Source: JBNJGT01 sp051819765 (lineage in GTDB: Archaea; Nanobdellota; Nanobdellia; Woesearchaeales; JACJVW01). From it: a DNA stretch of 47,238 nucleotides. Location of the stretch: positions 1-47,238 of the forward strand of contig JBNJGT010000003.1 in assembly GCA_051819765.1 (NCBI GenBank), read 5' to 3'. Below are positions 32,637 to 41,628 of the stretch, in pieces (the stretch's first letter is position 1; the number at the start of each line of letters is the position of its first letter). The translations under genes were made by a program, and so were the position numbers. The notes beneath the pieces are model-generated. The model was not told the origin of the DNA. It saw only the letters and a program-made list of their open reading frames with translations, and did no database searches.

Positions 32637-33301
32637 ACCGACAAAAACACGAGGCACCTATAGGAGTAAAAGTGATCCATATGACCCTCGATAACAAAGG
32701 CAACCCGAGGGTATTAATAAAAGATCCCACATCCTTTACAGACCAGACCATTGTACAAGAACCAAGCCGCAAGCACCATTGCCCTAAGCCCCACTGCAAT
32801 CATCGCCCATAGCAACCGCGATACACAGATATCATTCTACCGAATCAGGTGAGATCAACGGAAAGGGAGGTATCAAGCGCCCCGTTCAACCGGCCAAAAT
32901 AGGGCGCATAGGTATAGACAAGCCCCACTGTAAGGGCTCCCTGGAGCACATTCCATCCTAAAAGACAGATGGACCTCCCATAGGCAAGGCCAGAAAACAG
33001 CTTGATGGTCTTTGACTTCAACTGGCTTGCCCATATCCAATCACGAAAGATTGCCAGATGAGCACCATGCAAAACCACAAAAATAGGCTAACAGCTATAC
33101 ACAATATAAGAACGTACAATCAACACAAGTTCTAAATCTTTATAAAAAAAAGGCATCTCCATGGTATCTAAAACTCGGATTCCCTTGAGAAAGGGATAAG
33201 GGTTTCAGGACTGCTTGACAACGATATTGAGGTCATCGCGACAAATCGGCATCACGGGAGACCGCAATAAACAAAGGGAGGGACTCAGCAGTTGAAACAG
33301 T
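32637..33301. other. Decayed intergenic stretch with coding traces on both strands
   Basis: About 660 nt with no intact gene. On the minus strand 32720-33090 shows two membrane-protein-like frames (listed as a possible remnant). On the plus strand, after a TATA box TTTATAAA at 33139-33146, coding-like phrases occur in shifting frames: SLEKGIRVSGLLDNDIEVIA (about 33175-33240), then SRETAINKGRDSAVETV (about 33250-33300), leading into the open frame at 33302. This looks like a gene broken by frameshifts. Confidence 0.45.
32720..33090 (-). pseudogene. Possible remnant of a CDF-like membrane transporter
   Basis: The frame ending at 32845 encodes LLGWNVLQGALTVGLVYTY, then FGRLNGALDTSLSV. The phrase resembles the second helix and D-S region of cation-diffusion-facilitator transporters (W-N-x-x-E-G ... 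G-x-D-S). It stops early, and a second hydrophobic frame (LLWAMIAVGLRAMVLAAWFL) follows in another phase. Length and the interrupted frame argue for a pseudogene. The family call is tentative. Confidence 0.3.
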
Positions 33302-33622
33302 ATGATACAGGCAACCGCGGAAAGTAACCAATTGCAACGAGGCCTCATGCAGGAACTCAATCTAAAAGGGATTGGCCACAATTGGAGCCAAGAGAGAATC
33401 ATAAGTTCCGTTCCCATGCAAATGCAACAGGCACTGGAATCCTCATACCTCAAATTCTACGTGGAAGACAGCACAGGGAAAGGGGCAGAAGCACTCATAC
33501 ACTCCGTGCCTTTTGTCACCTACGCCCTGCATGCAGGATTTGCATCCGGCCATCACAACTCATGTGCGCTCCGCCTGTCAGCCATGCGTGAGTGGTTTGG
33601 AGGGCCACGGACAAAAAAATGA
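33302..33622 (+). CDS. Unknown protein, possibly the 3' part of a broken gene
   Basis: A 106-codon open frame whose TGA overlaps the ATG of the TVP38-like gene (ATGA at 33619-33622), an arrangement used by real gene pairs throughout this window. The product (for example GLMQELNLKGIGHNWSQERI, FYVEDSTGKGAEALIHSVPF, NSCALRLSAMREWFGG) looks coding but matches no family I know. There is no TATA box 26 nt upstream; the nearest one is at 33139-33146, and coding-like sequence in other frames lies between. So this may be the surviving end of a frameshifted gene that still supplies coupling to the next one. Confidence 0.4.
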   Translation: MIQATAESNQLQRGLMQELNLKGIGHNWSQERIISSVPMQMQQALESSYLKFYVEDSTGKGAEALIHSVPFVTYALHAGFASGHHNSCALRLSAMREWFGGPRTKK

Positions 33623-34245
33623 GAATTGCTCAAGCCATAGCCTTTGTGCTTGCAATCGCAACCATTGCGTATACAGTGAACGCGTTAGGTCTCCTGAAGC
33701 TTGAGAACCTTCGCTATCTGGTGGACGCTACAGAACCCTGGGGAGTTGTGGTCTTCGTATTGATCTACATTGCAATCACCCTCACAAACATTCCAGCCTC
33801 GATCTTCACCATTTCCGCAGGGGTGCTGTTTGACCTCCCAGTGGCCCTTGCCGCCGCTGTCATTGCATCGACAACCTCAGCAATCATCGCATTCTTCATC
33901 GCAAGACATCTGTTCGGTGATGCTGGGAGGTTTGCATGGCTCACGAAAAAAATCGAGGAGCAGGCAGCATCAAACGGATTCACCACCGTTGCCATCCTCA
34001 GGCTTAGCTTCCTCCCCTACATGCCCCTGAGTTATGCCGCAGGTCTCGTGAAAAACCTCAGAGCCAGGGACTTCATCCTGGCAACATTTCTCACTAATAT
34101 CCATGGCAATTTCATATTCATCATCCTTGGCGCATCATTCACAGAAAGCCTTCCCTGGTTCCTGGCAGCAATAGTGCTTGTCCTCTCCTTCACCCAGGGA
34201 CCAAGGCTCATAAGGAAATATGAACAGTCAAAGACATCACAATAA
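33619..34245 (+). CDS. TVP38/TMEM64-family membrane protein (VTT domain)
   Basis: A 208-residue integral membrane protein of the VTT (DedA/TVP38) superfamily, with about six hydrophobic segments. Motifs: ITLTNIPASIFTISAGVLF near 60 (reentrant-loop region) and AILRLSFLPYMPLSYAAGL near 135 (the R-L-x-P-x-x-P-x-x family signature). The superfamily includes lipid scramblases and proton-dependent transporters; the substrate is unknown. The ATG at 33619 is chosen for its ATGA overlap with the upstream frame and because the first helix follows at once. In bacteria such proteins are often fused to, or next to, a mercuric-reductase-like flavoprotein; a broken copy of exactly that follows here. Confidence 0.85.
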   Translation: MRIAQAIAFVLAIATIAYTVNALGLLKLENLRYLVDATEPWGVVVFVLIYIAITLTNIPASIFTISAGVLFDLPVALAAAVIASTTSAIIAFFIARHLFGDAGRFAWLTKKIEEQAASNGFTTVAILRLSFLPYMPLSYAAGLVKNLRARDFILATFLTNIHGNFIFIILGASFTESLPWFLAAIVLVLSFTQGPRLIRKYEQSKTSQ

Positions 34246-34701
34246 TCGCAAATGGAGGCATCGCAAGGTCGCTCCAATTCACCCATGCGACTAAACCTCA
34301 GTCATCATCAACAACCTCCCCCTTCAAGAAACGTCTCAATTACGACATCATGGGTCACCTACACTGGGATTGCCACATTTGGCCTTCGCGAAAAGGAACT
34401 CAGATCCTACGAAAGACTCACCTACTATCTAGAAGACGACCGCTCAGTGGTGGAGAACAGCTTATCCTTTTCATCAAAAACCAAAAGATCCTGGGCGGAT
34501 CCATGATAGCACCAAACGCATGCGAACTAATGCAAGAGCTGGTCCTTGCAAACAGCACGGGTCTTACTCATAAGCATCTCTTCCAGAAGATCTACGCCTA
34601 CCCTACTGGAGACAAACAAGCAGATCATCACAGATTACATGGCCAGAAAGCTAAATAGAAAGACAAGAAAGCCTAGGCTGATGTACAGGATCATTCCCTG
34701 A
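34246..34701 (+). pseudogene. Frameshifted C-terminal remnant of a mercuric-reductase-like flavoprotein
   Basis: Four pieces in successive frames rebuild the end of a pyridine-nucleotide-disulfide oxidoreductase. (1) From about 34251: NGGIARSLQFTHAT, matching the FAD-binding GDIAGxxQFTHAA, then PFKKRLNYDI. (2) From about 34345: SWVTYTGIATFGLREKEL, matching WVTYTDPExAxVGLTExE, and DDRSVVEN. (3) From about 34460: LILFIKNQKILGGSMIAPNA, then CELMQELVLANSTGL and IYAYPT, the dimerisation domain. (4) From about 34610: TLLETNKQIITDYMARKLNR, ending in TGA at 34699-34701. At least three frameshifts and a lost D-P-E triplet are needed. The N-terminal FAD/NAD half (about 300 residues) is gone. It overlaps the 3' end of the convergent mazG gene by 11 nt. 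Confidence 0.8.
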
Positions 34702-35002
34702 AGCGGTCCTTGTCCCGTATCCTGCACTTCTCAAGGGTCTTCTCGTAAGCCTCGTTCAGATCCACACCCAGGGCATTTGACATGCAGATGATCGTGAACA
34801 ACAGGTCCCCCATCTCTCCTTCAATGGACTCATGGACCTCATCCTTCTTTTTTTTCTTCTCACCATAGACATGATTCAAAAGCCGCGCGAGCTCCCCTGT
34901 CTCCTCAGTCAACCGGGCCATCATGGACAAGGGCGCCCAATACCCCGGTGTCTTGGTTGTGATCCATGCATCGATTTCACCTTGCATAGTTTTCATATCC
35001 AT
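34691..35002 (-). CDS. MazG-like nucleotide pyrophosphohydrolase
   Basis: A 103-residue all-alpha NTP pyrophosphohydrolase of the MazG family. The Mg-binding motif is present: E33, E34 and E37 in RLTEETGELARL, and E63 with D66 in GEMGDLLF (EExxE ... ExxD). Such enzymes cleave (d)NTPs to NMP and PPi, cleaning non-canonical or excess nucleotides. A Lys run (KKKKKDE at about 49-55) sits in the loop between the two helices. The start at 35002 lies 25 nt from the TATA box at 35023-35032; an ATG two codons later (34996) is also possible. Its 3' end overlaps the end of the flavoprotein remnant, evidence that the remnant is not under selection to stay separate. Confidence 0.85.
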   Translation of the reverse strand: MDMKTMQGEIDAWITTKTPGYWAPLSMMARLTEETGELARLLNHVYGEKKKKKDEVHESIEGEMGDLLFTIICMSNALGVDLNEAYEKTLEKCRIRDKDRFRE

Positions 35003-35370
35003 ACAACCCCATAACAGCAGGAACATTATAAACATTGCGGCGATTACTTAATATAAAAAAATATCCTGCATAACATAATCCCTAAGACATTTGAAGTTCA
35101 TGCGAGCCAACAACAAAAGGCTCAAACAACAATAGATGACTTCTTCATTGAAACCAAGGACCATGTGATGAAGTATTATAATATGCACCCCAACACTTCC
35201 AGATACAGTCTGGTGACCTCAACGTACCATTATGAAAAAATAAGCAACGACAGATTCACATACCTCACATACAAATAGGAGATTCTGGCAGCCGTATTCG
35301 AAAAACGAAAACACTCAAACCACATTAGGTGCACTTCCGTCCTGAAGCCTGCAACCTCCCATCCAAGGGT
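35003..35370. other. Gap before malQ with two opposite TATA boxes
   Basis: A minus-strand TATA box (35023-35032) serves mazG. A plus-strand TATA-like AATATAAAAA at 35050-35059 precedes a 68-codon coding-like frame without a canonical start (listed). The last 90 nt before the malQ stop at 35371 hold nothing recognisable. Confidence 0.45.
35075..35278 (+). CDS. Possible small protein with a PIP box (PCNA-binding motif)
   Basis: A frame open from near 35048 to TAG at 35276-35278. Read from 35075 it would give 67 residues that look coding: IPKTFEVHASQQQKAQ, then QTTIDDFF (35123-35146), a perfect Q-x-x-I-x-x-F-F PCNA-interacting motif, then FIETKDHVMKYYNMHPNTS and a Tyr/Thr-rich end. There is no ATG at the expected place: the codons 21-24 nt from the TATA centre are ATA and ATC. 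The first in-frame ATG (35168) comes after the motif. Either a non-standard start is used or the gene lost its start recently. The motif is fact; function is inference. Confidence 0.35.
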   Translation: MIPKTFEVHASQQQKAQTTIDDFFIETKDHVMKYYNMHPNTSRYSLVTSTYHYEKISNDRFTYLTYK

Positions 35371-37020
35371 CTATAAAGGCGTGAACTCATCGAACCGCTC
35401 GATGCCATAGCGCAGTGGTCGCCGCCAGTTTGGATAGCCCATATCCCCGGGTTTGTTCTGCGGTTTTCTCTCACCCCAGAAATCTTCGATGTTGAAGAGC
35501 TTGAACTGTGCTTCACTTTCATGCATGTAGCGCACCAATGATCGGAATGCCTGCTTTGGAGTACGCATCGGATAACCAAGCTGTTTCAGGTCATCCAATA
35601 CCCGCGTATCGTGACGTATCTGCTCAGCAAACAAAAGCAGGTCATGGGTATTCACACAGGTCATCCCCTTTGTCTGTTCCAGACCAAACTGCATGACATG
35701 CATGCCCAGCAATCCATGCCGATCCATTGCCGAATTCACCTCCCGCGGAACAATCCCCAGGTTCTCACCGATGAGACAACACTTGTTGCGATGGCTCTCC
35801 AGACACAGCACTGCATAGAACTCCTCCCAATGATAATGCACATACACACCATAACTCCAGAACTGACGGTGGAAACCCATCACATGGTCAAGCCGCAGGA
35901 AATCTGCAAACTTCATGTGATGTCGCAACGTCTTGACAAAATAGGAGTAATGGTCATCGCGGACCTTCTCAGGGTGCAGCGCATGAAATCCCCAGTCCTG
36001 CCCCTTCCTGAACATGTCATCCGGCGGCGCCCCCACCGTGGCCGTAGCAAAGCAATCAAAATGCCTGGCATCAAAGCCTTGGGAATGCACTCCCAACGGG
36101 CGGTCAAAATACAGGGAAACCCCCCGCGCATCCGCATAATCACGCACCGCCAAAAGCTCCCTATGCGCCAGGTACTGCCCATACCCATACGGCTCTCCAC
36201 GAAAGCGTGCATAGGCCAAGACATCAGGGTTCTCTTGAAGGAACTCCTCATACCTCCCAACCTTCGCACGCCGCAAACCAGCAAGCCTTTTTTTCAAAAG
36301 CTCACCATAATCAACCAATGAGCCTGGCACATAGCGCCCCCTGCTCACATAGAGTTCATTCCACATGAGCTGACTTACCGGCGAGTATGGACTCGGATCA
36401 TCTGCAAACACCGGGAGTAATGGAAGGGTTCCGAACACAGCAATATCATGCCGCCCCACATAATCGATCATATCACGCAACAATGAATACTCGCACCCAC
36501 GCTGTTGATTGTACAGAGCATACAGAGGCGCAAATACCCCCGTGAAAGTTCCTTCAGGGATATAGGCCCACTCAGGAGCAGAGATGATGAGAACATCAGA
36601 ACCCAAGACATGCAGATGATGATAACCGTACGGCACGACAAGCGACACTTCCCGTTGCACATACTCAGTGTTCAATCGAACTCCCTGGGACACCGCAATG
36701 TCAGACAGAGTCACCCTCCCCTTGTAGACCGATCCGTCCTCAAGCACCAGTGCATAGTCAACAGTTGAACGGGAAGCCTGCAGCCTGAAGGGTATTGTCA
36801 GATGCCCGTCCCAGGCAACAAGCACCGGTGGCATCCGGCTCCAGAACGATTCCTCCCAACGCCTGATCTCCTTTTGGATAGAGAATGTATCCTGGACTGC
36901 GACGCCAAACTCCGAAAGCGCCTTCCTGACAGCAGACTCCCTGGCTGTTCGTCTTTTACCCAACCCATCCACATACGCGGGTTGTATCCCATACAATCCA
37001 GCAAGGGTTCCCAGGCTCAT
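35371..37020 (-). CDS. malQ: 4-alpha-glucanotransferase (GH77, MalQ-like)
   Basis: A 549-residue GH77 disproportionating enzyme that moves alpha-1,4-glucan segments between maltooligosaccharides. The first 150 residues form an accessory beta domain like that of E. coli-type MalQ. The barrel has GAPPDDMFRKGQDWGF (family signature), FLRLDHVMGF with the nucleophile Asp, CLIGENLGIVP with the acid/base Glu, and CVNTHDLLLF with the third Asp. After that Asp the usual P-T-x-x-G-x-W is replaced by LLLFAEQI, an unusual substrate-loop change. The start is the ATG at 37020, overlapping the treY stop (ATGA); an open extension to 37146 is rejected. It is the last gene of the trehalose operon and supplies or recycles maltodextrin for TreY. 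Confidence 0.92.
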   Translation of the reverse strand: MSLGTLAGLYGIQPAYVDGLGKRRTARESAVRKALSEFGVAVQDTFSIQKEIRRWEESFWSRMPPVLVAWDGHLTIPFRLQASRSTVDYALVLEDGSVYKGRVTLSDIAVSQGVRLNTEYVQREVSLVVPYGYHHLHVLGSDVLIISAPEWAYIPEGTFTGVFAPLYALYNQQRGCEYSLLRDMIDYVGRHDIAVFGTLPLLPVFADDPSPYSPVSQLMWNELYVSRGRYVPGSLVDYGELLKKRLAGLRRAKVGRYEEFLQENPDVLAYARFRGEPYGYGQYLAHRELLAVRDYADARGVSLYFDRPLGVHSQGFDARHFDCFATATVGAPPDDMFRKGQDWGFHALHPEKVRDDHYSYFVKTLRHHMKFADFLRLDHVMGFHRQFWSYGVYVHYHWEEFYAVLCLESHRNKCCLIGENLGIVPREVNSAMDRHGLLGMHVMQFGLEQTKGMTCVNTHDLLLFAEQIRHDTRVLDDLKQLGYPMRTPKQAFRSLVRYMHESEAQFKLFNIEDFWGERKPQNKPGDMGYPNWRRPLRYGIERFDEFTPL

Positions 37021-39242
37021 CCGAGAACACCCCAAGGAAATCTCACGAAGAGATCCTTCAAATACGCATCCCCCTGCACCGCAACACCATTCAGGATACA
37101 ATGATACGCGCCAGGAGGCAATCGCACACAGGTATCCTCCCAGCAATCACCCACCGGGATCTCATCTTCAGACACAACCCGGGAGAAGAACCGCGGCACA
37201 ATCACCACTGCCCTCTCCTCACCTCTCCGTTCAAAAGCAATGACACAATCAGCATATTTGCCCTTCACCCTCAACGGACGGTAACTCCCGGAACGGATGC
37301 ACTCATGGGTATTGCGGAACTGGAGCGCACGATAGGTAAGATACAGCTTGATGCGCCCATCCTCATAATTTCGCAACAGGGATGAGGGATCCTTCATACC
37401 CATCACCTGGCGCAGGTATCGCCGTCTTAGTCCATAATCCACTGGCCGCCTATTATCCGGGTCCACCAGGTTGAAATCCCAAAGCTCGCATCCCTGATAG
37501 ATATCAGGACGTCCCGGACAAAGCAATTTCAGGAGCACCTGTGAGAGGCTATTGTACACGCCAAAAAAACACACCTTCCTCAGGATCGACGAGACATCAT
37601 GCATGAAGGATTTCGAGAAAAGCCAGTCCACAAAACCCAAGGCCCGCTGTTCATAACCCTCATCGGGTTTCAGCCAGCAGGTCTTCCTCTTCTCTTCACG
37701 CAGTGCTTTGATAGTGTAGGCCTTCAGCCGTTCCCTAAAGCCGTCATCCTGGAAGGGATATGCACCGATAAACGTCTGATATATGAGATATGCGTCATTC
37801 CGGGTGATGGGAAGGCCATTCAACCTGCCCTTCAGAAAGCTTCGCCATTCCCCCGGGAACTCTGAGAGCGCGCACAATCGCATGCGCACATCCTCACCCC
37901 GTTTAGTGTCATGGGTAGCTGTCGCATTCATGCTCACACGCTTTCCCATAAAGGAATGGAATTCAGCAACACTGTTGGACCATACTACCGGATCACCGCC
38001 GACCTCGTTATGCGCAAGCATTCGGTTATACCGGTATAGAGTGGTATCCTCAAACCCCTTCGCCATCACCGCACCGGTGTACTGGGCAAGCTTCATGAAA
38101 CAGTGCTCTGCCCGCTTTTCCTTCAAGAGCCCCCGCATCTCCCTGAGTATCGCCGAACCCGACAAAAGGGACAAGAGCTCCGGATCCGCAAGCTCATAGT
38201 ACCGGTATTTCCTCATCCGGACAACAACCTCAATCAGCGCATCCCTGATCTCATTGACAGGATGATCCATGAACTCACTGAATCGGCGAGCCACCCGTTC
38301 AAAGTCACCCATGAAATAGCGTCGGATGACCAGCCGCTTGGATTCCTCGATTGTCTTGGAATAAGACATACCCGAGATCCCAGAATACACTGCATCAAAT
38401 GCTTCTCTCGAAGAAGGCTCGGTAAAGAGCCACGTCATCCGGTTGCAGAATTCATACCCTGTTGTCTGCCAGCTGCATGATTCAGCTGGCGCGGTTATCT
38501 TCTCAACAACAATATCCGGACACGTTTTAGCAAGTCGGCGCATGTATTGCTTTGGATCATACAGGCCATCAATATGATCGACTCGCACTGCATCAACCGG
38601 AAATTTGAACAGGTGGCTATGTACTTCATCAAAGACCTCCTGTCTCTCTGTGTTCAGGGCAATCAGCTCATTCACAGAGAAGAAGCGTCGATAGTTCGGC
38701 TTGCTCTTCCAATGGCATAATCGGTAGTACTGCATCCCAAGAATCTCAGCCTTATGGTGATCATTAAGATACGATAGGAACTCTCTGCGCGCCTTCTTCA
38801 AAGAACAAATGTAATCAACCGACTCTTGCGACAGCGGAAAGCGATGCTCAAAGTAGCGAATGCAGAACTCACCATCATGATCGATCCGCACGTTATCGTA
38901 TGACTTCTCTCCCAAAAATGGCGCATCCACCTGGCCATCATGCCAGTCGATATCAAAGAACCCATGATAGGGAGAACCAGGTCCTTTCCTGAAGATATCA
39001 TGCAGATACACATTGTGATAATACATGTGATTCGGGACGATATCCTGCAGCCACCCCAGACCCAACTGATGCGTTTGCTGAAGAAGCTTGCCAAGTTGTA
39101 CCCGAAAGTGGGAATAGTCTACCACATCATACCCATGATCGCTCTGCGAAAGCGTGACAGGAGCAGCATAGAGTGTTGTTATCCCAAGCTTCTTAAGATA
39201 CTCAAGAGGTGGTCGTAAATCCTGTAACCGATAACTAGTCAT
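37017..39242 (-). CDS. treY: Maltooligosyl trehalose synthase (GH13, TreY)
   Basis: A 741-residue TreY, which turns the reducing-end alpha-1,4 bond of a maltooligosaccharide into alpha,alpha-1,1, giving maltooligosyl trehalose. Motifs: SQSDHGYDVVDY at 32-43, DIVPNHM near 68, NYRRFFSVNELIAL near 183 (TreY-specific), nucleophile D222 in VRVDHIDGLYDP, acid/base E247 in VVEKI and ATHDTKRGEDVRMR with the third Asp. The length is typical (700-770). The start at ATG 39242 overlaps the GH57 stop by 8 nt (ATGACTAG); an upstream TTG is rejected. There is no signal peptide, so it is cytosolic. It works with TreZ, encoded two genes upstream. Confidence 0.96.
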   Translation of the reverse strand: MTSYRLQDLRPPLEYLKKLGITTLYAAPVTLSQSDHGYDVVDYSHFRVQLGKLLQQTHQLGLGWLQDIVPNHMYYHNVYLHDIFRKGPGSPYHGFFDIDWHDGQVDAPFLGEKSYDNVRIDHDGEFCIRYFEHRFPLSQESVDYICSLKKARREFLSYLNDHHKAEILGMQYYRLCHWKSKPNYRRFFSVNELIALNTERQEVFDEVHSHLFKFPVDAVRVDHIDGLYDPKQYMRRLAKTCPDIVVEKITAPAESCSWQTTGYEFCNRMTWLFTEPSSREAFDAVYSGISGMSYSKTIEESKRLVIRRYFMGDFERVARRFSEFMDHPVNEIRDALIEVVVRMRKYRYYELADPELLSLLSGSAILREMRGLLKEKRAEHCFMKLAQYTGAVMAKGFEDTTLYRYNRMLAHNEVGGDPVVWSNSVAEFHSFMGKRVSMNATATHDTKRGEDVRMRLCALSEFPGEWRSFLKGRLNGLPITRNDAYLIYQTFIGAYPFQDDGFRERLKAYTIKALREEKRKTCWLKPDEGYEQRALGFVDWLFSKSFMHDVSSILRKVCFFGVYNSLSQVLLKLLCPGRPDIYQGCELWDFNLVDPDNRRPVDYGLRRRYLRQVMGMKDPSSLLRNYEDGRIKLYLTYRALQFRNTHECIRSGSYRPLRVKGKYADCVIAFERRGEERAVVIVPRFFSRVVSEDEIPVGDCWEDTCVRLPPGAYHCILNGVAVQGDAYLKDLFVRFPWGVLG

Positions 39243-41628
39243 TTTCAAATGAGATATGAAGCAATTCGTTCAACTGTTCGAACAACCGGACACCTTGACC
39301 GCTCATGCCATCAAAGATAGCCCTGCCTTTTGAGAACATGATGTTTTGCGCCTGCCACAGGTTCAGATTAAGGGGCAAAGTGTACAATGCCTGCAACAGT
39401 TTGACTATCCGCTCCAGCCGATCACGATTCTCATGATCTTCCAGGAATTCCTTGATCTCATCATACACACGAGCGCTTGCAACCAGACTGATAAGCTTCT
39501 CATCAAGAGTGACGCCATACTTCTCCACATCACGGCACAACTTTTTGAGGTGCCCCAGGTCTCCCTCAGGAGATTGTATTATCGATTTTATATCAGCATT
39601 GATGACCACGTCTGCAGCCACCTGCAATGCATTGAGGTTCTGGATCCCAAGCTCATGCATGTAGGTTGTTATGGTATAATTATCCTCGAAGATCTCCCGA
39701 TACAGTGACTCAGCCTTGCTCACTGAATCCTTAAGCAACTGGTTCACGATTGAACGCTGCTCATCCTTGAACAGGCTTTTGAGACTATAGATATCAGACC
39801 CGAAGTAATCATTGATGAGCTTGATGACCTGCTGGATATCAGCTTTGTCAAACGGCCCTTTCACGTCATTCAATATTTTCGTGAACTCCTCATGATTCCG
39901 GAATTCCTTGACCCCACCTATCACATTATGGTCTCCCAACCAAAGTACTGCAAACTCCAGCTCTCGCTCATCCCAGGTGATCTCAGAATAGATATTCGCC
40001 TTTCCCACATGGAGCCGCAGCTTCCCCGCATACAGCATCTCATGGTAATCCTCAAGCACCCGGTATGAGAACACCCGCAGACCATCCCGCTTTTCATTCC
40101 CGCTGAACACTGAGGATATTGCATAGTGTGCCCCGATCTTATGGATATCCACAAAAGCAGGTTTCACGAATGTGTGATATACCTGACTACCATCTGTGAA
40201 GACATTACTGGGCGCGTGAGCCAGTGTACCTACAAAGTCGCCTTCAAAATCCTGGTTTGAGATCTCCCGTGCAAGCTGGATGACACGAGCCGCATACTCC
40301 ATGACCTGGACCGTCTCAATCCCTGATAGCTCATCAAAGAACCACCCGCAGCTCGTATACTGGAGCATGGCATGGCGCTGCATCTCCAACAGTTTGAGCA
40401 CTGTCCGTTTCTCATCATCATTCAGGTGATGGCTGGCATGCGATTCAAAGAAATGATCAACTACCTCGATTTCGCGATCAAGGATAATCTTGATATAGTC
40501 ATTACGTGCCTCCCAGGGGTCCTTTAGGTACTTCTTCCCTTCTTCCTCGAAGATATCTGAGACACGGTCCCGCAGATGATCCATTGCATTACGCAGCGGC
40601 TCTCGCCACTTCTGGTTCCACCCAGGCTTCATACCGCTATTGCAACCACAATCAGTATACCATCGCTTGATCCCATGCATGCAACTCCAGGAGGTCTTTT
40701 CCTTTATCACGACCTCATGCTCAGGAGGAAAGAGCTCAAGATATTCCCCATAATTGGTGATGCGGGCAAGCCCGTGCCGCTCGAAATGATGCATTGCATA
40801 GGCAAGTGTCATATCCCCGTACATCCGGTGATGCCCATAGGTCTCACCATCTGTTGCGATATGCACCAGCTGCGTCTCATCCTTATCATCGAATGCTTTG
40901 ACCAGACGGTTGGCAAATCGCTCACCATTTTCAAGCAGATCGTTGAAGGCAAGCTCTTGCGAGGTGAACCCGTCATAAAAGAACACCGCGATTGATTTGC
41001 CACGAGAGAGCCTGACAAAGTATGGTTTTCGTGGATCGATTCCCTCAGATACATCCTCCCACTCACCCTCTTTGTGTCGCATCTTTTCTGCCTGACTTGG
41101 GGCAAGCAAGACGAACCGGATCCCATGATCCGCAAACACCTGCAACGTTTCAGTATCGACCGCAGTCTCAGGAAGCCACATACCCTCGGGAAACCGCCCA
41201 AAACGACTCTCGAAATCCTTGATGCCCCACCTGACCTGGGTTATCTTGTCCCGCTTGTTGGCAAGGGGCATGATCATATGGTTATATACCTGTGCCATGG
41301 CAGACCCATGACCGCCAAACCGTTCCTGACTCATGCGGTCAGCCTCAAGAATCGCACTGTACACCGCTGGCCGGTTGGCCTGCATCCAGGAAAGGAGCGT
41401 CGGCCCGAAGTTGAAGCTCATCTTGGAGTAATTATTGACAATATTCACGATGTACCCATTTGTATCTTTGATACGCGAGTACGCGTTTGGAGCGTAGCAT
41501 TCCTCAGTAATCTTCTCATTCCAGTCATGGAACGGATAGGCTGAATCCTGCAGTTCAATCTCCTCAAGCCAGGGATTCTCCCGTGGGGGCTGGTAGAAAT
41601 GCCCATGGATACACAAGAATCTATTCAT
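39235..41628 (-). CDS. GH57-family alpha-glucan hydrolase/transferase with DUF3536-like C-terminus
   Basis: A 797-residue protein. The N-terminal GH57 domain (about 1-330) has IHGHFYQPPREN at 7-18 (conserved region 1), nucleophile candidate E154 in GMWLPETAVD and acid/base candidate D260 in IATDGETYGHH. The rest is helical and matches the DUF3536-type extension seen in these large family members, with CSCGWFFDE-like residues (TSCGWFFDELSGIE) near 435. GH57 enzymes include amylases, branching enzymes and glucanotransferases; the exact activity is unknown. It lies between treZ and treY, overlapping treZ by 8 nt (ATGAATAG) and treY by 8 nt, so it belongs to the same pathway and probably trims glycogen or starch to maltodextrin. 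Confidence 0.92.
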   Translation of the reverse strand: MNRFLCIHGHFYQPPRENPWLEEIELQDSAYPFHDWNEKITEECYAPNAYSRIKDTNGYIVNIVNNYSKMSFNFGPTLLSWMQANRPAVYSAILEADRMSQERFGGHGSAMAQVYNHMIMPLANKRDKITQVRWGIKDFESRFGRFPEGMWLPETAVDTETLQVFADHGIRFVLLAPSQAEKMRHKEGEWEDVSEGIDPRKPYFVRLSRGKSIAVFFYDGFTSQELAFNDLLENGERFANRLVKAFDDKDETQLVHIATDGETYGHHRMYGDMTLAYAMHHFERHGLARITNYGEYLELFPPEHEVVIKEKTSWSCMHGIKRWYTDCGCNSGMKPGWNQKWREPLRNAMDHLRDRVSDIFEEEGKKYLKDPWEARNDYIKIILDREIEVVDHFFESHASHHLNDDEKRTVLKLLEMQRHAMLQYTSCGWFFDELSGIETVQVMEYAARVIQLAREISNQDFEGDFVGTLAHAPSNVFTDGSQVYHTFVKPAFVDIHKIGAHYAISSVFSGNEKRDGLRVFSYRVLEDYHEMLYAGKLRLHVGKANIYSEITWDERELEFAVLWLGDHNVIGGVKEFRNHEEFTKILNDVKGPFDKADIQQVIKLINDYFGSDIYSLKSLFKDEQRSIVNQLLKDSVSKAESLYREIFEDNYTITTYMHELGIQNLNALQVAADVVINADIKSIIQSPEGDLGHLKKLCRDVEKYGVTLDEKLISLVASARVYDEIKEFLEDHENRDRLERIVKLLQALYTLPLNLNLWQAQNIMFSKGRAIFDGMSGQGVRLFEQLNELLHISFEND

